Positions 26,399 to 39,038 of a stretch of DNA of 64,000 bases are shown here, in pieces. The notes under the pieces are model-generated. The model had not been told where the DNA came from, did not search any database, and worked only from the letters and a program-made list of their open reading frames with translations. Made by a program: the position numbers and the translations under genes. The DNA is from Terriglobus aquaticus (GTDB lineage: Bacteria > Acidobacteriota > Terriglobia > Terriglobales > Acidobacteriaceae), in NCBI RefSeq assembly GCF_025685415.1, contig NZ_JAGSYB010000001.1, positions 744,001 through 808,000 on the forward strand. The letters run 5' to 3'. Positions within the stretch are counted from its first letter, which is position 1. Every line of letters starts with the position of its first letter.

Positions 26399-27685
26399 GT
26401 GGTCACGACGCAGCGCCATTGGACGACCTGGAAACCGATCACAGAGGAAGATCGGGCGATCGTCATGGCGGAGCTGCAGGCGGTGCTTGCGCATCCGCAG
26501 TTTGCGAACAGCAAACGGTATCCCAGCCTGCTGCGCTACCTGGTCGAGCACACACTCGCAGGCGACGTAGACCACATCAAGGAACGCACGCTGGGTGTCG
26601 AAGTGTTCGGGCGACCCGCAACCTACGACACGACGAATGACACCGTGGTTCGCTTCACGGCAAGCGAGGTGCGGCGCCGTCTAAACACCTTCTACTTGCA
26701 GAGCGAAGAGCGTCCGATCCAGATCGCACTGCCGGTCGGCTCCTACGTACCTGAATTCCTACGTGACATGTCCGCCGAAGAAGAGCACGCGGTGCAACAT
26801 GTTCCAGCTCTTCACCCAGCCATAGACAGCAAGCCAGCAGCACCCACTGCGCCTCAGGAAAGTTCGCCTCTAGTTCAGTTGGAGCCGGAGCAATCAGCGG
26901 CATATGAGACCACTGCCGCTCACAGGATTTCTCGCTTATCGTCAATCCTCATCACGGTTGCGGTCGCGTTGGCCGTCTGCGGATCTGCAGCTTTCGCGTG
27001 GTACCGAATGCACCCGATCGGCGGATCGGCGGTCGACCGCTTCTGGCAGCCGTTTGCCCGAGACAGCCAGAAGCCCTTGCTCATCGTCGGCGGCAATATC
27101 TTCTCTGACAACCTCTACTCGGGGACCGAGACGGCGACCTCTGATGTGGACTATCCCTTTGTGTCGATTCAGATCGCGTCGGCCATGACACGGGTCAGCA
27201 GCCAGTTGCAGCGCGAGGGCAGCAGCGTGGACGTGAAGGCTGCCAACGGCACCACCCTCAACGATCTTCGGGATCGGCCGTTGATCCTGATCGGCGGCTA
27301 CAACAATCAATGGACGAAGCGGCTCACAAGCGCGTTGCCGTTGCGGCTGACTCCAGCAGCGGCACCCGCGATTCAAGATTCCGCGCGTCAGGCACAGGTC
27401 TGGCAGCGGGATCGAAACCAGCCCTACAACTCGTCCGACGACTACGCCCTGATTGGCCGCTACCGCGACACTACCACGGGCAACATGGTCGCGCTCATCG
27501 CGGGCATCGGGCGCAACGGTTCGGAAGCTGCTGCGCAGTTTCTAACGGACGAGCGCCGCATGGGAGATCTTGAGCGGCAGGTAGGAAAGAGCTTTGATCG
27601 CGCCAACTTCGAGGCTGTGCTCCGTGTCCAGGTAATCCAGGGCAAGACAGGAGCTCCTACCCTGATCTCTGTACGGTCTTGGTAG
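26399..27685 (+). CDS. Membrane-anchored protein with an acidobacterial N-terminal domain, presumed regulator
   Basis: The 428-residue product has a cytoplasmic N-terminal domain (about 15-125) with HPQFANSKRYPSLLRYLVE and FTASEVRRRLNTFY. This domain is common in Acidobacteriota fused to TPR or cyclase-like parts, and its function is unproven; a DNA-binding or signalling role is inferred. One membrane segment lies at about 180-203. The rest would be periplasmic and reads like a sensing domain. It opens with GTG; ATG 26465 would cut into the conserved domain. It faces the lyase gene, so a CadC-like one-component control of that locus is plausible. Confidence 0.6.
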   Translation: MVTTQRHWTTWKPITEEDRAIVMAELQAVLAHPQFANSKRYPSLLRYLVEHTLAGDVDHIKERTLGVEVFGRPATYDTTNDTVVRFTASEVRRRLNTFYLQSEERPIQIALPVGSYVPEFLRDMSAEEEHAVQHVPALHPAIDSKPAAPTAPQESSPLVQLEPEQSAAYETTAAHRISRLSSILITVAVALAVCGSAAFAWYRMHPIGGSAVDRFWQPFARDSQKPLLIVGGNIFSDNLYSGTETATSDVDYPFVSIQIASAMTRVSSQLQREGSSVDVKAANGTTLNDLRDRPLILIGGYNNQWTKRLTSALPLRLTPAAAPAIQDSARQAQVWQRDRNQPYNSSDDYALIGRYRDTTTGNMVALIAGIGRNGSEAAAQFLTDERRMGDLERQVGKSFDRANFEAVLRVQVIQGKTGAPTLISVRSW

Positions 27686-28023
27686 GCACTGGGCCTTAGA
27701 AGCTGCCGCGAAGCCGTACGGCCTCATCACCTCACTCCTTCTAGTGTCCGAGCGGAGGTCTTGCCAACTACATCGGTGTGACCTGGAAGCGCGTGCTTTA
27801 CGGAAGCACCTGTGGGCCTCACTCCAGCGTAGAGTGGGCGAGCGGTCGGTCGTCGATGTATACAGTTCGAATGGCCGGCCCCTTGACTCGAGTCAGTTCT
27901 ATGGGTGCCTCGGGCTTGTGGCGGATGCCGGTCCGTTCATGTTCCAATGCTGGGAAACGTTTCGACTTGATCCTCCAGATCGGAATCGTACTCATCCCTC
28001 TACTCGTTTAGTCAGGATTTGGC
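27686..28023. other. 338-base region without an intact gene
   Basis: Several short frames exist but none looks intact. On the minus strand a stretch near 27830-27880 reads IRTVYIDDRPLAHSTLE before a stop and resembles short exported acidobacterial proteins; it may be a remnant. A GTGCTT/AAGCAC hairpin sits at 27793-27809. The araA ribosome site (AGGA) is at the right end. Confidence 0.3.
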
Positions 28024-29508
28024 ATGACCTCAGCAGCGCAGAAGGAACTTTGGTTTTGTACGGGCAGTCAGCACTTGTACGGCCCTGGCCCGTTGGGTCA
28101 GGTTGCTGAACATTCGCAGGCTATTGCGGCTTCGCTCGATGCGCGATCAGAGATTCCCGCCCGCGTCGTGTTCAAGCCGGTGCTGACCACAGCCGATCAG
28201 ATTTTGCAGTTGTGTCGCGAGGCGAATAACGCGGAGACCTGCATTGGTCTTGTGCTGTGGATGCACACGTTCTCGCCGGCAAAGATGTGGATTGCCGGTC
28301 TGACCGCGTTGCGCAAGCCATTCCTTCACCTCCACACCCAGTTCAACCGCGAACTGCCGTACGCCACCATCGACATGGACTTCATGAACCTGAACCAGGC
28401 GGCGCACGGCGACCGCGAGTTTGGCTTCCTGACGGCGCGGCTGCGTCTGCCGCGAAAGGTGGTGGTGGGGTATTGGGAAGACGGCGACACCATTGACGAG
28501 ATAGGCACATGGACCCGAGCGGCTCTGGGCTGGGGCGAGTCGCAGACGCTGAAGGTTGCGCGCTTTGGCGACAATATGCGGAATGTCGCGGTGACGGAAG
28601 GGGACAAGGTTGAAGCACAGAAGGTGTTCGGCTACACCGTTTCCGGTTACGGCATTGGTGATCTGACGGACCGCATGGCGCAGGTCGCGGACCGCGAAGT
28701 AGAGACGCTCGTGCAGGAGTATCGGGACAGCTACTCCATCGCGAAGGAACACGACAAGCCAGACGCCCTTGCCGTCGCGGCGCGAATCGAATTGGGCCTG
28801 CGCGCCTTCCTCACCGAGGGAGGCTTTGGCGCCTTCACCGACACCTTTGAAGACCTGCACGGTATGGGGCAGCTACCAGGCATCGCAACCCAAAGGCTGA
28901 TGGCAGATGGGTTTGGTTTCGGCGGCGAAGGCGACTGGAAGACTGCCGCGCTCGTTCGCGTGATGAAGGTAATGGCACAGGGGCTGCCGGGCGGCACCAG
29001 CTTCATGGAGGATTACACGTACGATCTTGCGGGACGGGCGAAGGTGCTGGGATCGCACATGCTGGAGATCTGTCCCACAATTGCGGCAGACCGGCCGTCG
29101 TTGGAGGTTCATCCATTGGGCATCGGCGGAAAGTCGGATCCGGTGCGGCTTGTATTCACATCGCCTGCAGGTGCGGCCATCGTTGCCAGCGTGGTGGACA
29201 TGGGCAATCGCTTCCGCATGATCGTCAATGAAGTCGACGTGGTTACACCCGAACAAGCGTTCCCCAAGCTTCCGGTCGCACGGACGCTGTGGCATGCGAA
29301 ACCGAACCTGAAGGTCGCTGCCGCCGCATGGATCTACGCCGGTGGTGCGCACCACACCGGGTTTTCTCAAGCGCTGACCATGCAGCATATGGAGGACTTC
29401 GCGGAGATCGCTGGGATCGAGCTCGTCCGCATCGATGACGAGACCAGATTGCACGAGTTGAGGCGTGAACTTCTCTGGAGTGATGCGGCGTACCGCATCG
29501 GAAAGTAG
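28024..29508 (+). CDS. araA: L-arabinose isomerase
   Basis: AraA converts L-arabinose to L-ribulose. The 494-residue product starts [13 protein letters not shown], the typical AraA opening, and keeps the metal and active-site segments around [10 protein letters not shown] and the C-terminal [13 protein letters not shown], where the metal-ligand histidines fall. AGGA lies seven bases before ATG 28024. araB and araD follow at 5 and 9 bases. There is no araC beside the set, and no arabinose transporter in the window. Confidence 0.96.
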   Translation: MTSAAQKELWFCTGSQHLYGPGPLGQVAEHSQAIAASLDARSEIPARVVFKPVLTTADQILQLCREANNAETCIGLVLWMHTFSPAKMWIAGLTALRKPFLHLHTQFNRELPYATIDMDFMNLNQAAHGDREFGFLTARLRLPRKVVVGYWEDGDTIDEIGTWTRAALGWGESQTLKVARFGDNMRNVAVTEGDKVEAQKVFGYTVSGYGIGDLTDRMAQVADREVETLVQEYRDSYSIAKEHDKPDALAVAARIELGLRAFLTEGGFGAFTDTFEDLHGMGQLPGIATQRLMADGFGFGGEGDWKTAALVRVMKVMAQGLPGGTSFMEDYTYDLAGRAKVLGSHMLEICPTIAADRPSLEVHPLGIGGKSDPVRLVFTSPAGAAIVASVVDMGNRFRMIVNEVDVVTPEQAFPKLPVARTLWHAKPNLKVAAAAWIYAGGAHHTGFSQALTMQHMEDFAEIAGIELVRIDDETRLHELRRELLWSDAAYRIGK

Positions 29509-29513
29509 GTACT

Positions 29514-31097
29514 GTGGCGATCGTTGCCGGCGTTGATTTTGGAACGCTCAGCACGCGGGTGACTCTGCTGGATAGCGAACGCGGCCGGCTTGGCATGGCG
29601 CTGGCTTCCTATCCTCTGCAGCGGCGGCGTGACGACCCGGATTACGCAACCCAGTCGCATGAAGACCAGATGGGTGCATTGGTCAAGGCCGTTAAGCAGG
29701 TGCTTGCGGATACGGGAGTTGCAGGCGAAGAGATCGCAGCCATTGCTCTGGACACGACGGGATCCTCGGTGATCCCGGTCGATGCAACGATGCAGCCGCT
29801 GGACGACTACTACTTGTGGTGTGATCACCGCGCGCTGAAGGAGGCGCAGCAGATTACCGCCGCCGCCCACGTACAGCAAGTGGAAGCGATCGACTGGTGC
29901 GGGGGCGTTTATTCGCATGAGTGGGGTTGGGCCAAACTGCTGCACTGGTTGCGCCATAACCCGCAAGAGCGAGATCGATTCGCAAGCGCGTTCGAGCACT
30001 GCGACATGGTGGCCGCTACCCTTGCCGGCATCACCCATCCGAAGCAGGTGAAGCGTTCCGCATGTGCCATGGGCCACAAGTGGATGTGGAATCCGAAGTG
30101 GGACGGCTACCCTTCCCAGCAGTTCCTATCGTCGCTTGATCCTCTGTTCGACGGCATCCGCGAAAAGATGTCGGGTGATGTACTGACCAGCGATCACCTG
30201 GCGGGGCACTTGTCGGAGGCGTGGGCGGGCAAGCTCGGCTTGCGTGCGGGTATCCCGATTCCAGTCGGCGCCTTCGACGCGCACTGGGACGCAATCGGTG
30301 CTGGTTGCCGCGAAGGCGACGTGGTCAACGTGGTTGGTACGTCCACTTGCATCATCGCGATGACACGGACCACCCAGCTTGTGCCCGGCGTGTGTGGTGT
30401 GGTGCCGGGCTCAGTGCATCCGTCCTTCACGGGGGTTGAAGCAGGACTTTCTGCCGTTGGGGACATCTTTGACGCCATCGCCAAGCGTGCCGGCCGCGAC
30501 GTGAAGTCGCTGTCGCAAGGTCTGGATGCCTACGCCGCTGGGCAGACCGGCCTTCTGCGTCTGCCATGGGATAACGGCGACCGCACCGTTCTGGTGAAGA
30601 GCGAACTGGGCGGTGTTACGCTCGGCTGGAACCTGCTGCACACCGCCCAGGACGAGTTGTTTGCCGCAATCGAGGGAACCGCCCTGCACACCCGGATCAT
30701 CCTGGAGCGCATGGCAGAGCACGGCGTGCCAACGGAGCGAGTGATCAATGCGGGAGGTATCCCGCAGCAGAATGCGGTACTGAACCAAGTGTATGCGAAC
30801 GTCTTCAACAAGCCGGTGCTGGTGCCGCAAACGCCGCCCACCAGTATCGGGTCAGGCATCTTTGCTCTGCTTGCAGCCGGCGCCTTCGGGTCCATCGAAG
30901 AGGCGCAGCAGAAGATGTGTCCCGACACCCGCACCTTCACCCCGGAACCGGTTGCGGCTGCGCGCTATGAGAGGCTCTACCATCTGTTCCGCTCGGTCTA
31001 CTTCGGGCTGGGTGATTCGACAGCGGACGCAGTCCCGCTAGGCCACGTTCTTCGGGAGCTTAGGAATCTCGCGGCACAAGCACGCGAGCATGCGTAG
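29514..31097 (+). CDS. araB: Ribulokinase
   Basis: AraB phosphorylates L-ribulose at O5. The 527-residue FGGY-family kinase begins VAGVDFGTLSTRVTLLD (phosphate-1 loop), has LDTTGSSVIPVD in the first domain, VGTSTCIIAM in the second, and the AGGIPQQNAVLNQ adenosine motif near the end. GTG 29514 is the start, five bases after the araA stop. Length matches AraB rather than xylulokinase. Confidence 0.95.
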   Translation: MAIVAGVDFGTLSTRVTLLDSERGRLGMALASYPLQRRRDDPDYATQSHEDQMGALVKAVKQVLADTGVAGEEIAAIALDTTGSSVIPVDATMQPLDDYYLWCDHRALKEAQQITAAAHVQQVEAIDWCGGVYSHEWGWAKLLHWLRHNPQERDRFASAFEHCDMVAATLAGITHPKQVKRSACAMGHKWMWNPKWDGYPSQQFLSSLDPLFDGIREKMSGDVLTSDHLAGHLSEAWAGKLGLRAGIPIPVGAFDAHWDAIGAGCREGDVVNVVGTSTCIIAMTRTTQLVPGVCGVVPGSVHPSFTGVEAGLSAVGDIFDAIAKRAGRDVKSLSQGLDAYAAGQTGLLRLPWDNGDRTVLVKSELGGVTLGWNLLHTAQDELFAAIEGTALHTRIILERMAEHGVPTERVINAGGIPQQNAVLNQVYANVFNKPVLVPQTPPTSIGSGIFALLAAGAFGSIEEAQQKMCPDTRTFTPEPVAAARYERLYHLFRSVYFGLGDSTADAVPLGHVLRELRNLAAQAREHA

Positions 31098-31106
31098 GAG
31101 AGATCG

Positions 31107-31817
31107 ATGCTGCTGCAGCGTTTGCGGGAAGAGGTGCTCGAGGCCAACCTGGAGCTGGTCAAGCGAGGGCTGGTGCTTTATACTTTCGGCAATGCGTCCG
31201 GCGTGGATCGCGACCAGGGCTTAGTTGTGATCAAGCCCTCGGGCGTGGACTATGACAAGCTGAAGCCCGAGCACATGGTTGTTACCGATCTCGAGGGCAA
31301 CATTGTGGACGGCGAACTTCGGCCGTCCTCTGATCTGGATACACACACGCTGCTGTACCGCGAGTTCACCGGGATCGGCGCAGTCGTTCATACCCATTCG
31401 GAGTATGCGACCAGCTTCGCCCAGGCTGGCCTGCCCATTCCGGCCTACGGCACCACGCATGCGGACTACTTCTATGGTCCTGTCCCGGTCACCGAACCGC
31501 TGAAAGATGAAGCCATTCAGGGCCGTTATGTTCATGAGACCGGGGCGGCGATTGTGGAGCGTTTTCGGCAGCCCGGCCGCGAGGTCGATCCGCTGGCAAT
31601 CCCCGCGTGCCTCGTGGCAGGGCATGCGCCGTTTGTGTGGGGCAAAGACGCGCATGATGCTGCGCACAATGCTGTGGTGCTGGAGGCCGTCGCGCGCATG
31701 GCATTTCGCACAACGCTGCTGCGGGCAAACTGCGAAGGCGTGTCGCAGGCCTTGCTGGATCGCCACTATTTCCGCAAGCACGGGGCATCCGCGACGTACG
31801 GTCAGCGCACCAAGTAG
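31107..31817 (+). CDS. araD: L-ribulose-5-phosphate 4-epimerase
   Basis: AraD makes D-xylulose 5-phosphate, the exit to the pentose phosphate pathway. The 236-residue class II aldolase-fold enzyme shows FGNASGVD, KPSGVDYD, the zinc site VVHTHSEYA (the two histidines) and VAGHAPFVWGK (third histidine). GGAGAG lies before ATG 31107. It completes the araA-araB-araD unit and is followed by a strong hairpin. Confidence 0.95.
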   Translation: MLLQRLREEVLEANLELVKRGLVLYTFGNASGVDRDQGLVVIKPSGVDYDKLKPEHMVVTDLEGNIVDGELRPSSDLDTHTLLYREFTGIGAVVHTHSEYATSFAQAGLPIPAYGTTHADYFYGPVPVTEPLKDEAIQGRYVHETGAAIVERFRQPGREVDPLAIPACLVAGHAPFVWGKDAHDAAHNAVVLEAVARMAFRTTLLRANCEGVSQALLDRHYFRKHGASATYGQRTK

Positions 31818-31852
31818 AGGCTGCCGGGAAGCATTCGTCGACCCAAACAAAT

Positions 31853-31900
31853 GAGAGCGGCGCAACTCTTGCTGGTCTCCTGCAAGGGTGCGCCGCTCTC
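31853..31900. terminator. Long hairpin between araD and katG
   Basis: GAGAGCGGCGCAACTCTTGC pairs with GCAAGGGTGCGCCGCTCTC around a nine-base loop. Because the two genes converge here it can serve both strands. The tail GTTGTTGG is only mildly T-rich. Confidence 0.75.
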
Positions 31901-31939
31901 GTTGTTGGCGGACTGCCTGTGGCTCAGGCACTCCGGAGG

Positions 31940-34314
<2,375 letters not shown>

Positions 34315-34343
34315 ATAAGCCACAGGCTTGCGAGGTATAGGCT

Positions 34344-35237
34344 ATGGCTATGGAATTGCACCAGCTCCGATACGCCTGTGCTGTACACGATACGGGCAGC
34401 TTCAGCCGCGCGGCCGAGCGTTGTCAGGTGGCGCAGCCATCGCTTTCACAGCAGGTACTCAAGCTGGAAGAGGAACTCGGCACCAAGCTCTTCGACCGCC
34501 TCAGCCGCGGCATCCGGCTGACTGAGGCCGGACGCGCTTTTCTGCCGCACGCCCGTTCTGTGCTGGACCATCTGGAATTGGCACGTGCCAGCGTTTCTAA
34601 TACGGCCGACGTTCGGGGCAATGTGACACTCGGCGCGATCCCGACAATCGCTCCGTACCTGATCCCGCCGTTTACGGTCGCGTTCGCCAAGCAGTACCCA
34701 GTGTCGCGGCTGCGGATCGTCGAAGAAACCACGCCAGGTCTCATCGAGAGCTTGAGAAATCTCTCGATCGACTTTGCGCTGCTGTCCTTACCCATCCGGC
34801 AGAAAGATTTGGAACTGACCCGGATCCGCACCGAGCGGCTCTTTGTGGCTCTGCCCGAAGCGCATCCGCTCGCCAGTCGTCGCTCCCTTGCGCTGACAGA
34901 GCTGCGCGGCGAATCCTTTGTTATGCTGCGCGACGGCCATTGCTTCCGCGATCTAAGCCTGAACCTGTGTGGAAGCGCTCGCGTCACACCGAATATTTCG
35001 TTTGAGAGCAGCCAGTTCAGCTCTGTGCTGGGCATGGTTGCCGCGGGCATTGGAATCTCACTCATCCCAGAGATGGCGCTCACTCGAGCGGCTGCCTGCA
35101 GGTTTCTTCCGCTGCGCGACAGCACGGCGGTTCGCACCATTATTCTGGCGTCTCTTCGCGGCCGCAGCTTCAATCAGGCGCAGCAAACGTTCGCAACCTG
35201 GCTTCAGGCTCGCTCTCGAAGGCGCAAAGAGGTATAG
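34344..35237 (+). CDS. oxyR: LysR-type hydrogen peroxide sensor OxyR
   Basis: The 297-residue LysR regulator has an N-terminal winged helix (residues 4-63, TGSFSRAAERCQVAQPSLSQQ) and a periplasmic-binding-like effector domain. The redox pair is present: Cys200 and Cys209 in RDGHCFRDLSLNLC, with the same nine-residue separation as Cys199 and Cys208 of E. coli OxyR. The context next to divergent katG supports a true OxyR rather than a generic LysR protein. Oxidised OxyR would activate katG from the 118-base shared region. Confidence 0.93.
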   Translation: MAMELHQLRYACAVHDTGSFSRAAERCQVAQPSLSQQVLKLEEELGTKLFDRLSRGIRLTEAGRAFLPHARSVLDHLELARASVSNTADVRGNVTLGAIPTIAPYLIPPFTVAFAKQYPVSRLRIVEETTPGLIESLRNLSIDFALLSLPIRQKDLELTRIRTERLFVALPEAHPLASRRSLALTELRGESFVMLRDGHCFRDLSLNLCGSARVTPNISFESSQFSSVLGMVAAGIGISLIPEMALTRAAACRFLPLRDSTAVRTIILASLRGRSFNQAQQTFATWLQARSRRRKEV

Positions 35238-35270
35238 CACCAAACCCGCTTCGAGATGCTCGCAGGAAGC

Positions 35271-36668
35271 CTAGTTTTGCCACAAGTACATCGCGCAGCC
35301 ATGCGGTGGCAACTGCTTGAACTGGGCGCTGTCGCTCAAAATTTCGCCAGTCCATGCATCTTTGATAGGGATGCCACGCGGAATCTGAACACCGTGCAAA
35401 GAACTCGGTGCGGGCAGCGTTGCCTCTGACAAGTTGAAGAACGCGATCGCATGGTTCTTGTTCAGCATGTCGGCCGTCCACACGACCATTCGTTCGTCGG
35501 CGTAGACCTGACGGCTCACCAGAGCGGTTTGATCGACACGAATTACCTTCCGGTTTGTAAGCAGCGAGATCGTTGCCGCATCCAGCATGGTCAAATTCGT
35601 GCCAAGAACAAGCGGGCTGCGACTGATCGCCCACAACGTAAACTGCGATTGCTCCTCGTCCAACGAAAGGCGTGACATGCGCGGTCCCGGTCCCACGTCC
35701 GGCCTGGGTGCAAGCATGCCGAACGGCAGCATATCCGCATCCGGCCAGTGACCTGGACCTGCGTGTGGCGCCCAAGCGGCAATACGTGCAAACTGACTGC
35801 TGACCGAGAAAGGGAAGTCGCCGGAGCCGCTCCAGACGTCCCACACGTCATTCGAGATGCGCCACATCTGCGAGAGCCGTTGCACCTCGTCGGCATGCTG
35901 CAGATTCGTCGGTCCGGGAGAGAGGCTTAGCACCATGGCACGTCCGCTCTTTGCGATGGCGTCGTGGATTTGCCGAATCTCCGAAGCCCTGTACGGGTGG
36001 TCTGCAATGCAATCGACCTTGAGGAAGTCCACACCCCAGTGGCTGTACTGGCGGATGAGGGAGTCATACCAAGCCTGGCCGGCTGCGTTGTCGCGCACCC
36101 CGTAACTGGTGGGGTCCCAGGGGCAGGTCTCGGCAACATCCGCCGCATCGGGAGCGGAAAAGGGCGAGCCCTCGATTGGCAGCTTCAGGCGAACACTTTC
36201 TTTAGGGATGCCGCGAAGAATGTGAAGCCCAAACTTCAGGCCTTGCGCATGCGTCCACCGTGCCAGCTGCATCATGCCTTCAGACCCGCTATACAGCCGC
36301 GTCTGCCCGTCGTGCTTCACTGGTGCGCCGCCCGCGGAAGGAAAGCGCACCGGAGCCGGCAGGAAGCGGCCGTGTTCGTCGAGAGCGTATTGCAGGTTTC
36401 CCGGATGAGGCCGCTGTTCGGGGTTCTCCATGTACCAGCCCTCGTCGACGACGGCATAAGTCCATCCGAACGGCTTCAACTTGTCTCTGAGAACCTCCGC
36501 GTTGGCGTGGAACTGCTGCTCGGTCACAGTCAGGCCGTAGCTGTCCCAACTGTTCCAACCCATCGGTGGCGTGGGCGCCAGGATGGTCGAACCGCTCTGC
36601 GCCCCCAACGTCGCCGCCAGTAAGACCGCAAACGCCGCAAACAGACAGGAGGAAAGCCATCGACGCAT
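35271..36668 (-). CDS. Secreted GH27 alpha-galactosidase
   Basis: The 465-residue product has a signal peptide (cleavage near LGAQS) and a (beta/alpha)8 GH27 domain with PPMGWNSWDSYG near its start. The nucleophile is Asp219 in FLKVDC and the probable acid/base is Asp274 in ISNDVWD. A C-terminal beta-sandwich follows. It removes terminal alpha-galactose from galactosides or galactomannan side chains. It is the last gene of the minus-strand galactoside locus. Confidence 0.9.
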   Translation of the reverse strand: MRRWLSSCLFAAFAVLLAATLGAQSGSTILAPTPPMGWNSWDSYGLTVTEQQFHANAEVLRDKLKPFGWTYAVVDEGWYMENPEQRPHPGNLQYALDEHGRFLPAPVRFPSAGGAPVKHDGQTRLYSGSEGMMQLARWTHAQGLKFGLHILRGIPKESVRLKLPIEGSPFSAPDAADVAETCPWDPTSYGVRDNAAGQAWYDSLIRQYSHWGVDFLKVDCIADHPYRASEIRQIHDAIAKSGRAMVLSLSPGPTNLQHADEVQRLSQMWRISNDVWDVWSGSGDFPFSVSSQFARIAAWAPHAGPGHWPDADMLPFGMLAPRPDVGPGPRMSRLSLDEEQSQFTLWAISRSPLVLGTNLTMLDAATISLLTNRKVIRVDQTALVSRQVYADERMVVWTADMLNKNHAIAFFNLSEATLPAPSSLHGVQIPRGIPIKDAWTGEILSDSAQFKQLPPHGCAMYLWQN

Positions 36669-36798
36669 TGAGACCTCTTTCCGACTTGGCGCGCTTGCGG
36701 CTCACCGCAGCCAGCCTTCGCGATATTTAGAAGCTTCCCGTAAACGCTGCCCTTTGTGATCGGAAGCGCGGCAAGCACCGAATCAGGCGCGTCCTGAG

Positions 36799-38964
36799 TT
36801 ATCGTCGGCTCGGTCTCGTACCGCTTCCGAGTGACTTGCTCTCGATGATCATCAAATCCCAGGGCTGCAGATGCACGCTCGCACCCTGAGCCACGGAGGC
36901 GTTCGTCAATAGATCCTTGCCCGCGGTTCCGTTGAACCGAACATCCTGCGCGTCCGAGCTGTAGTTCAGCAGATAGGTCAGTGTGCTGCCGTCCGCGCTG
37001 CGGCCGCGCTTCACGCGCACCGGCGACGCTACTGTCCCTGCGTCCACCGGAATCCCGCTGCTCCGCAACGTGTCCAGAACGACGGCTTGCTGCAGTTCGG
37101 GCGATAGAACCGTCCCCTCATAGGTGAGGGTTCCCGTGCCCCAGGTGTTGCGCGTGATCGCAGGCCACCGGCCAAAGAAAGGATGATCGTACGTTGCAAG
37201 CGTCTGAGCGGTCGTTGGTCGCAGGAACTCCGCCCAGTCGGTCACCCGGTTGGCTGCGCCGGCGTGGAAGGGATCATTTCGCAGGCTCAACGGCTTTTCC
37301 AAGCTTGAGAATTCCTGATAAGTGAAACCGGCCGCTTCGCGCAACGGCCCGGGCGCCAGCTCCCAGCGCACCGCTGAGTTCTCATTGGTGAAGCCGCTCT
37401 TGAAGGTCATGAGCACGTGGCCGCCGTGATGCACGTAATCGGCGATGCGCCGCAGCAGCGCGTCGTCTGCAGAGTAGAGCGACGGGACGACAAGCAGCTT
37501 GTACTGCGAAAAGTCCGGCGTGGTGGGGAACACAAAGTCGGTTCCAACGTTGGCGCGGTACAGAGCACGATGCAACTGCTGCAACGTCCCTCCATACGAA
37601 TCGCTCATCTGACCTGGCGTCCAACCACCGGGCGAGGATGCGTACGGCATGAAGCGGATGGCGTTGGCCGAGTCGACGCTGTAGAGAATCGCGACATCGT
37701 TATGCACCTGCATGTTGGCAATCTTCGGTCCGATCTGGCGAAGTTCGTGCGCCACTCGCGAGACTTCCGCATAGGCTCGATTGGGTTGCAAATCGTGGCT
37801 GAGCACGCCCTTCCAGTAGGTCTCCTGTCCCGCGTGGATGGAATGCCAGTGCCAGTACTCCACCGTGTTGGCGCCGCTGCTGGTGTGGGTATACACGTCC
37901 AGGCGTAACTGTCCGTCATAGGGCGGGAACTGCCCTTGTGAGCTCCAGCCCTCGGTCTGCGCATCCGTCTCGGTCACCAGGTAGTTGCCATGCTTCAACG
38001 AGCGTGCGAAGTCGCCCTGCATCGCCTGGAACGCACCGTCCATATGGTCCTGTGCAACCCAGTAAGGATTGTTCGCGACCACGTCCAGAACCTTGGACAC
38101 CTCGACTTCGTTCACGTCGGCCCGCATCATGCTGCCAAAGTCCTGCGTCACAAACTGGTTCGGCCCGCGATGGGAACGCACGAGCGCGGCCTGCCATGCT
38201 AGGAAATCTGTGACTCGATCCTGCTGGAACCGAGACCACTCCAGCTTGTAACTCGTACTGGTGGCATGATCGCGTGTGGGAAAGTCGGCCCAATCGTTCA
38301 CGTCCTGTCCCCAGTAGTTGAGAAACCAGGCTTTGTTCAGCGCGTCCGTTGTGCCGAACTTGCGCTTGAGCCGATCCACAAACGCTGGATAGAGCGATGA
38401 GTTGGTGGCGCCGTAGCTGGAGGTTTCGTTGTCGATCTGCCAGCCGATCACGGCGGGATTGTCCTTGTAGTGCTCCACCAGGTTCACGATCAGGCGTTCG
38501 GCATAGCGCCGATAGTCTGGATCGTCGGTGTTCATGTTCTGCCGCATACCGTACCCGGTAGCGCCCCCGTCTATGGGCCGGGCGAGCATCGCTGGATGTG
38601 CCTTCGCCATCCAGCTCGGAATCGAGTACGTCGGGGTTCCCAGGATCACCTTGATGCCCGCTTTGTTCATGGCATCGACCACGCGGTCCATCCAGGCGTA
38701 CTCAAAGACACCGTCACGGGGTTCCCACAGGCTCCAGGTGGACTCGCCCATGCGCACCACGGTGATGCCGGCGTCTTTCATCAACTTGACGTCCACGTCG
38801 AGTCTGCCCGGTTGCAGTGCCGCTGGCATGTACTCGTTGTAATAAGCGGCGCCGTACAGAATCGTAGGCTGCTTCATCCCCGGTGCGGCTTCCTGCGCTC
38901 CAAGGGGAACGCTAAGGGCGAGAAGAGAGGCAAACCGCAGACTTCGAAGGAGAGGATTTCGCAT
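36799..38964 (-). CDS. Secreted GH42 beta-galactosidase, copy 1
   Basis: ATG 38964 gives 721 residues starting with a signal peptide (SVPLGAQE); the longer frame has no better start. The GH42 barrel shows the acid/base Glu180 in GWQIDNETSS and the nucleophile Glu332 in LVTETDAQTEGW, then the trimerisation and beta domains. Typical cytoplasmic GH42 enzymes lack signals, so exported forms point to extracellular or periplasmic galactan breakdown. It is about 50% shaped like its neighbour copy but clearly diverged in sequence. Confidence 0.9.
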   Translation of the reverse strand: MRNPLLRSLRFASLLALSVPLGAQEAAPGMKQPTILYGAAYYNEYMPAALQPGRLDVDVKLMKDAGITVVRMGESTWSLWEPRDGVFEYAWMDRVVDAMNKAGIKVILGTPTYSIPSWMAKAHPAMLARPIDGGATGYGMRQNMNTDDPDYRRYAERLIVNLVEHYKDNPAVIGWQIDNETSSYGATNSSLYPAFVDRLKRKFGTTDALNKAWFLNYWGQDVNDWADFPTRDHATSTSYKLEWSRFQQDRVTDFLAWQAALVRSHRGPNQFVTQDFGSMMRADVNEVEVSKVLDVVANNPYWVAQDHMDGAFQAMQGDFARSLKHGNYLVTETDAQTEGWSSQGQFPPYDGQLRLDVYTHTSSGANTVEYWHWHSIHAGQETYWKGVLSHDLQPNRAYAEVSRVAHELRQIGPKIANMQVHNDVAILYSVDSANAIRFMPYASSPGGWTPGQMSDSYGGTLQQLHRALYRANVGTDFVFPTTPDFSQYKLLVVPSLYSADDALLRRIADYVHHGGHVLMTFKSGFTNENSAVRWELAPGPLREAAGFTYQEFSSLEKPLSLRNDPFHAGAANRVTDWAEFLRPTTAQTLATYDHPFFGRWPAITRNTWGTGTLTYEGTVLSPELQQAVVLDTLRSSGIPVDAGTVASPVRVKRGRSADGSTLTYLLNYSSDAQDVRFNGTAGKDLLTNASVAQGASVHLQPWDLMIIESKSLGSGTRPSRR

Positions 38965-38977
38965 CGTGGAACTCCGC

Positions 38978-38992
38978 TGAACGTACGGTTCA
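38978..38992. promoter_or_regulatory. 15-base inverted repeat upstream of GH42 copy 1
   Basis: TGAAC and GTTCA arms flank five bases, 14 bases before the ATG. It resembles a LacI-family half-site arrangement and shares TGAA and CCGTA with the 14-base element found at two other promoters, but it has odd spacing. Confidence 0.3.
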
Positions 38993-39038
38993 ACCTGCAA
39001 CCGGTGTTTTGCCACTCAGAACTGAAGCGGCTGACGGT

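Noticed and set aside
27744-28109. Plus-strand frame of 121 codons before araA
   Set aside because: It overlaps the araA start and has no protein-like pattern; the minus strand holds a weaker remnant.
34315-34343. Exact OxyR consensus site between katG and oxyR
   Set aside because: ATAG and CTAT half sites are present but their spacing does not match the four-element E. coli consensus well enough for a separate call.
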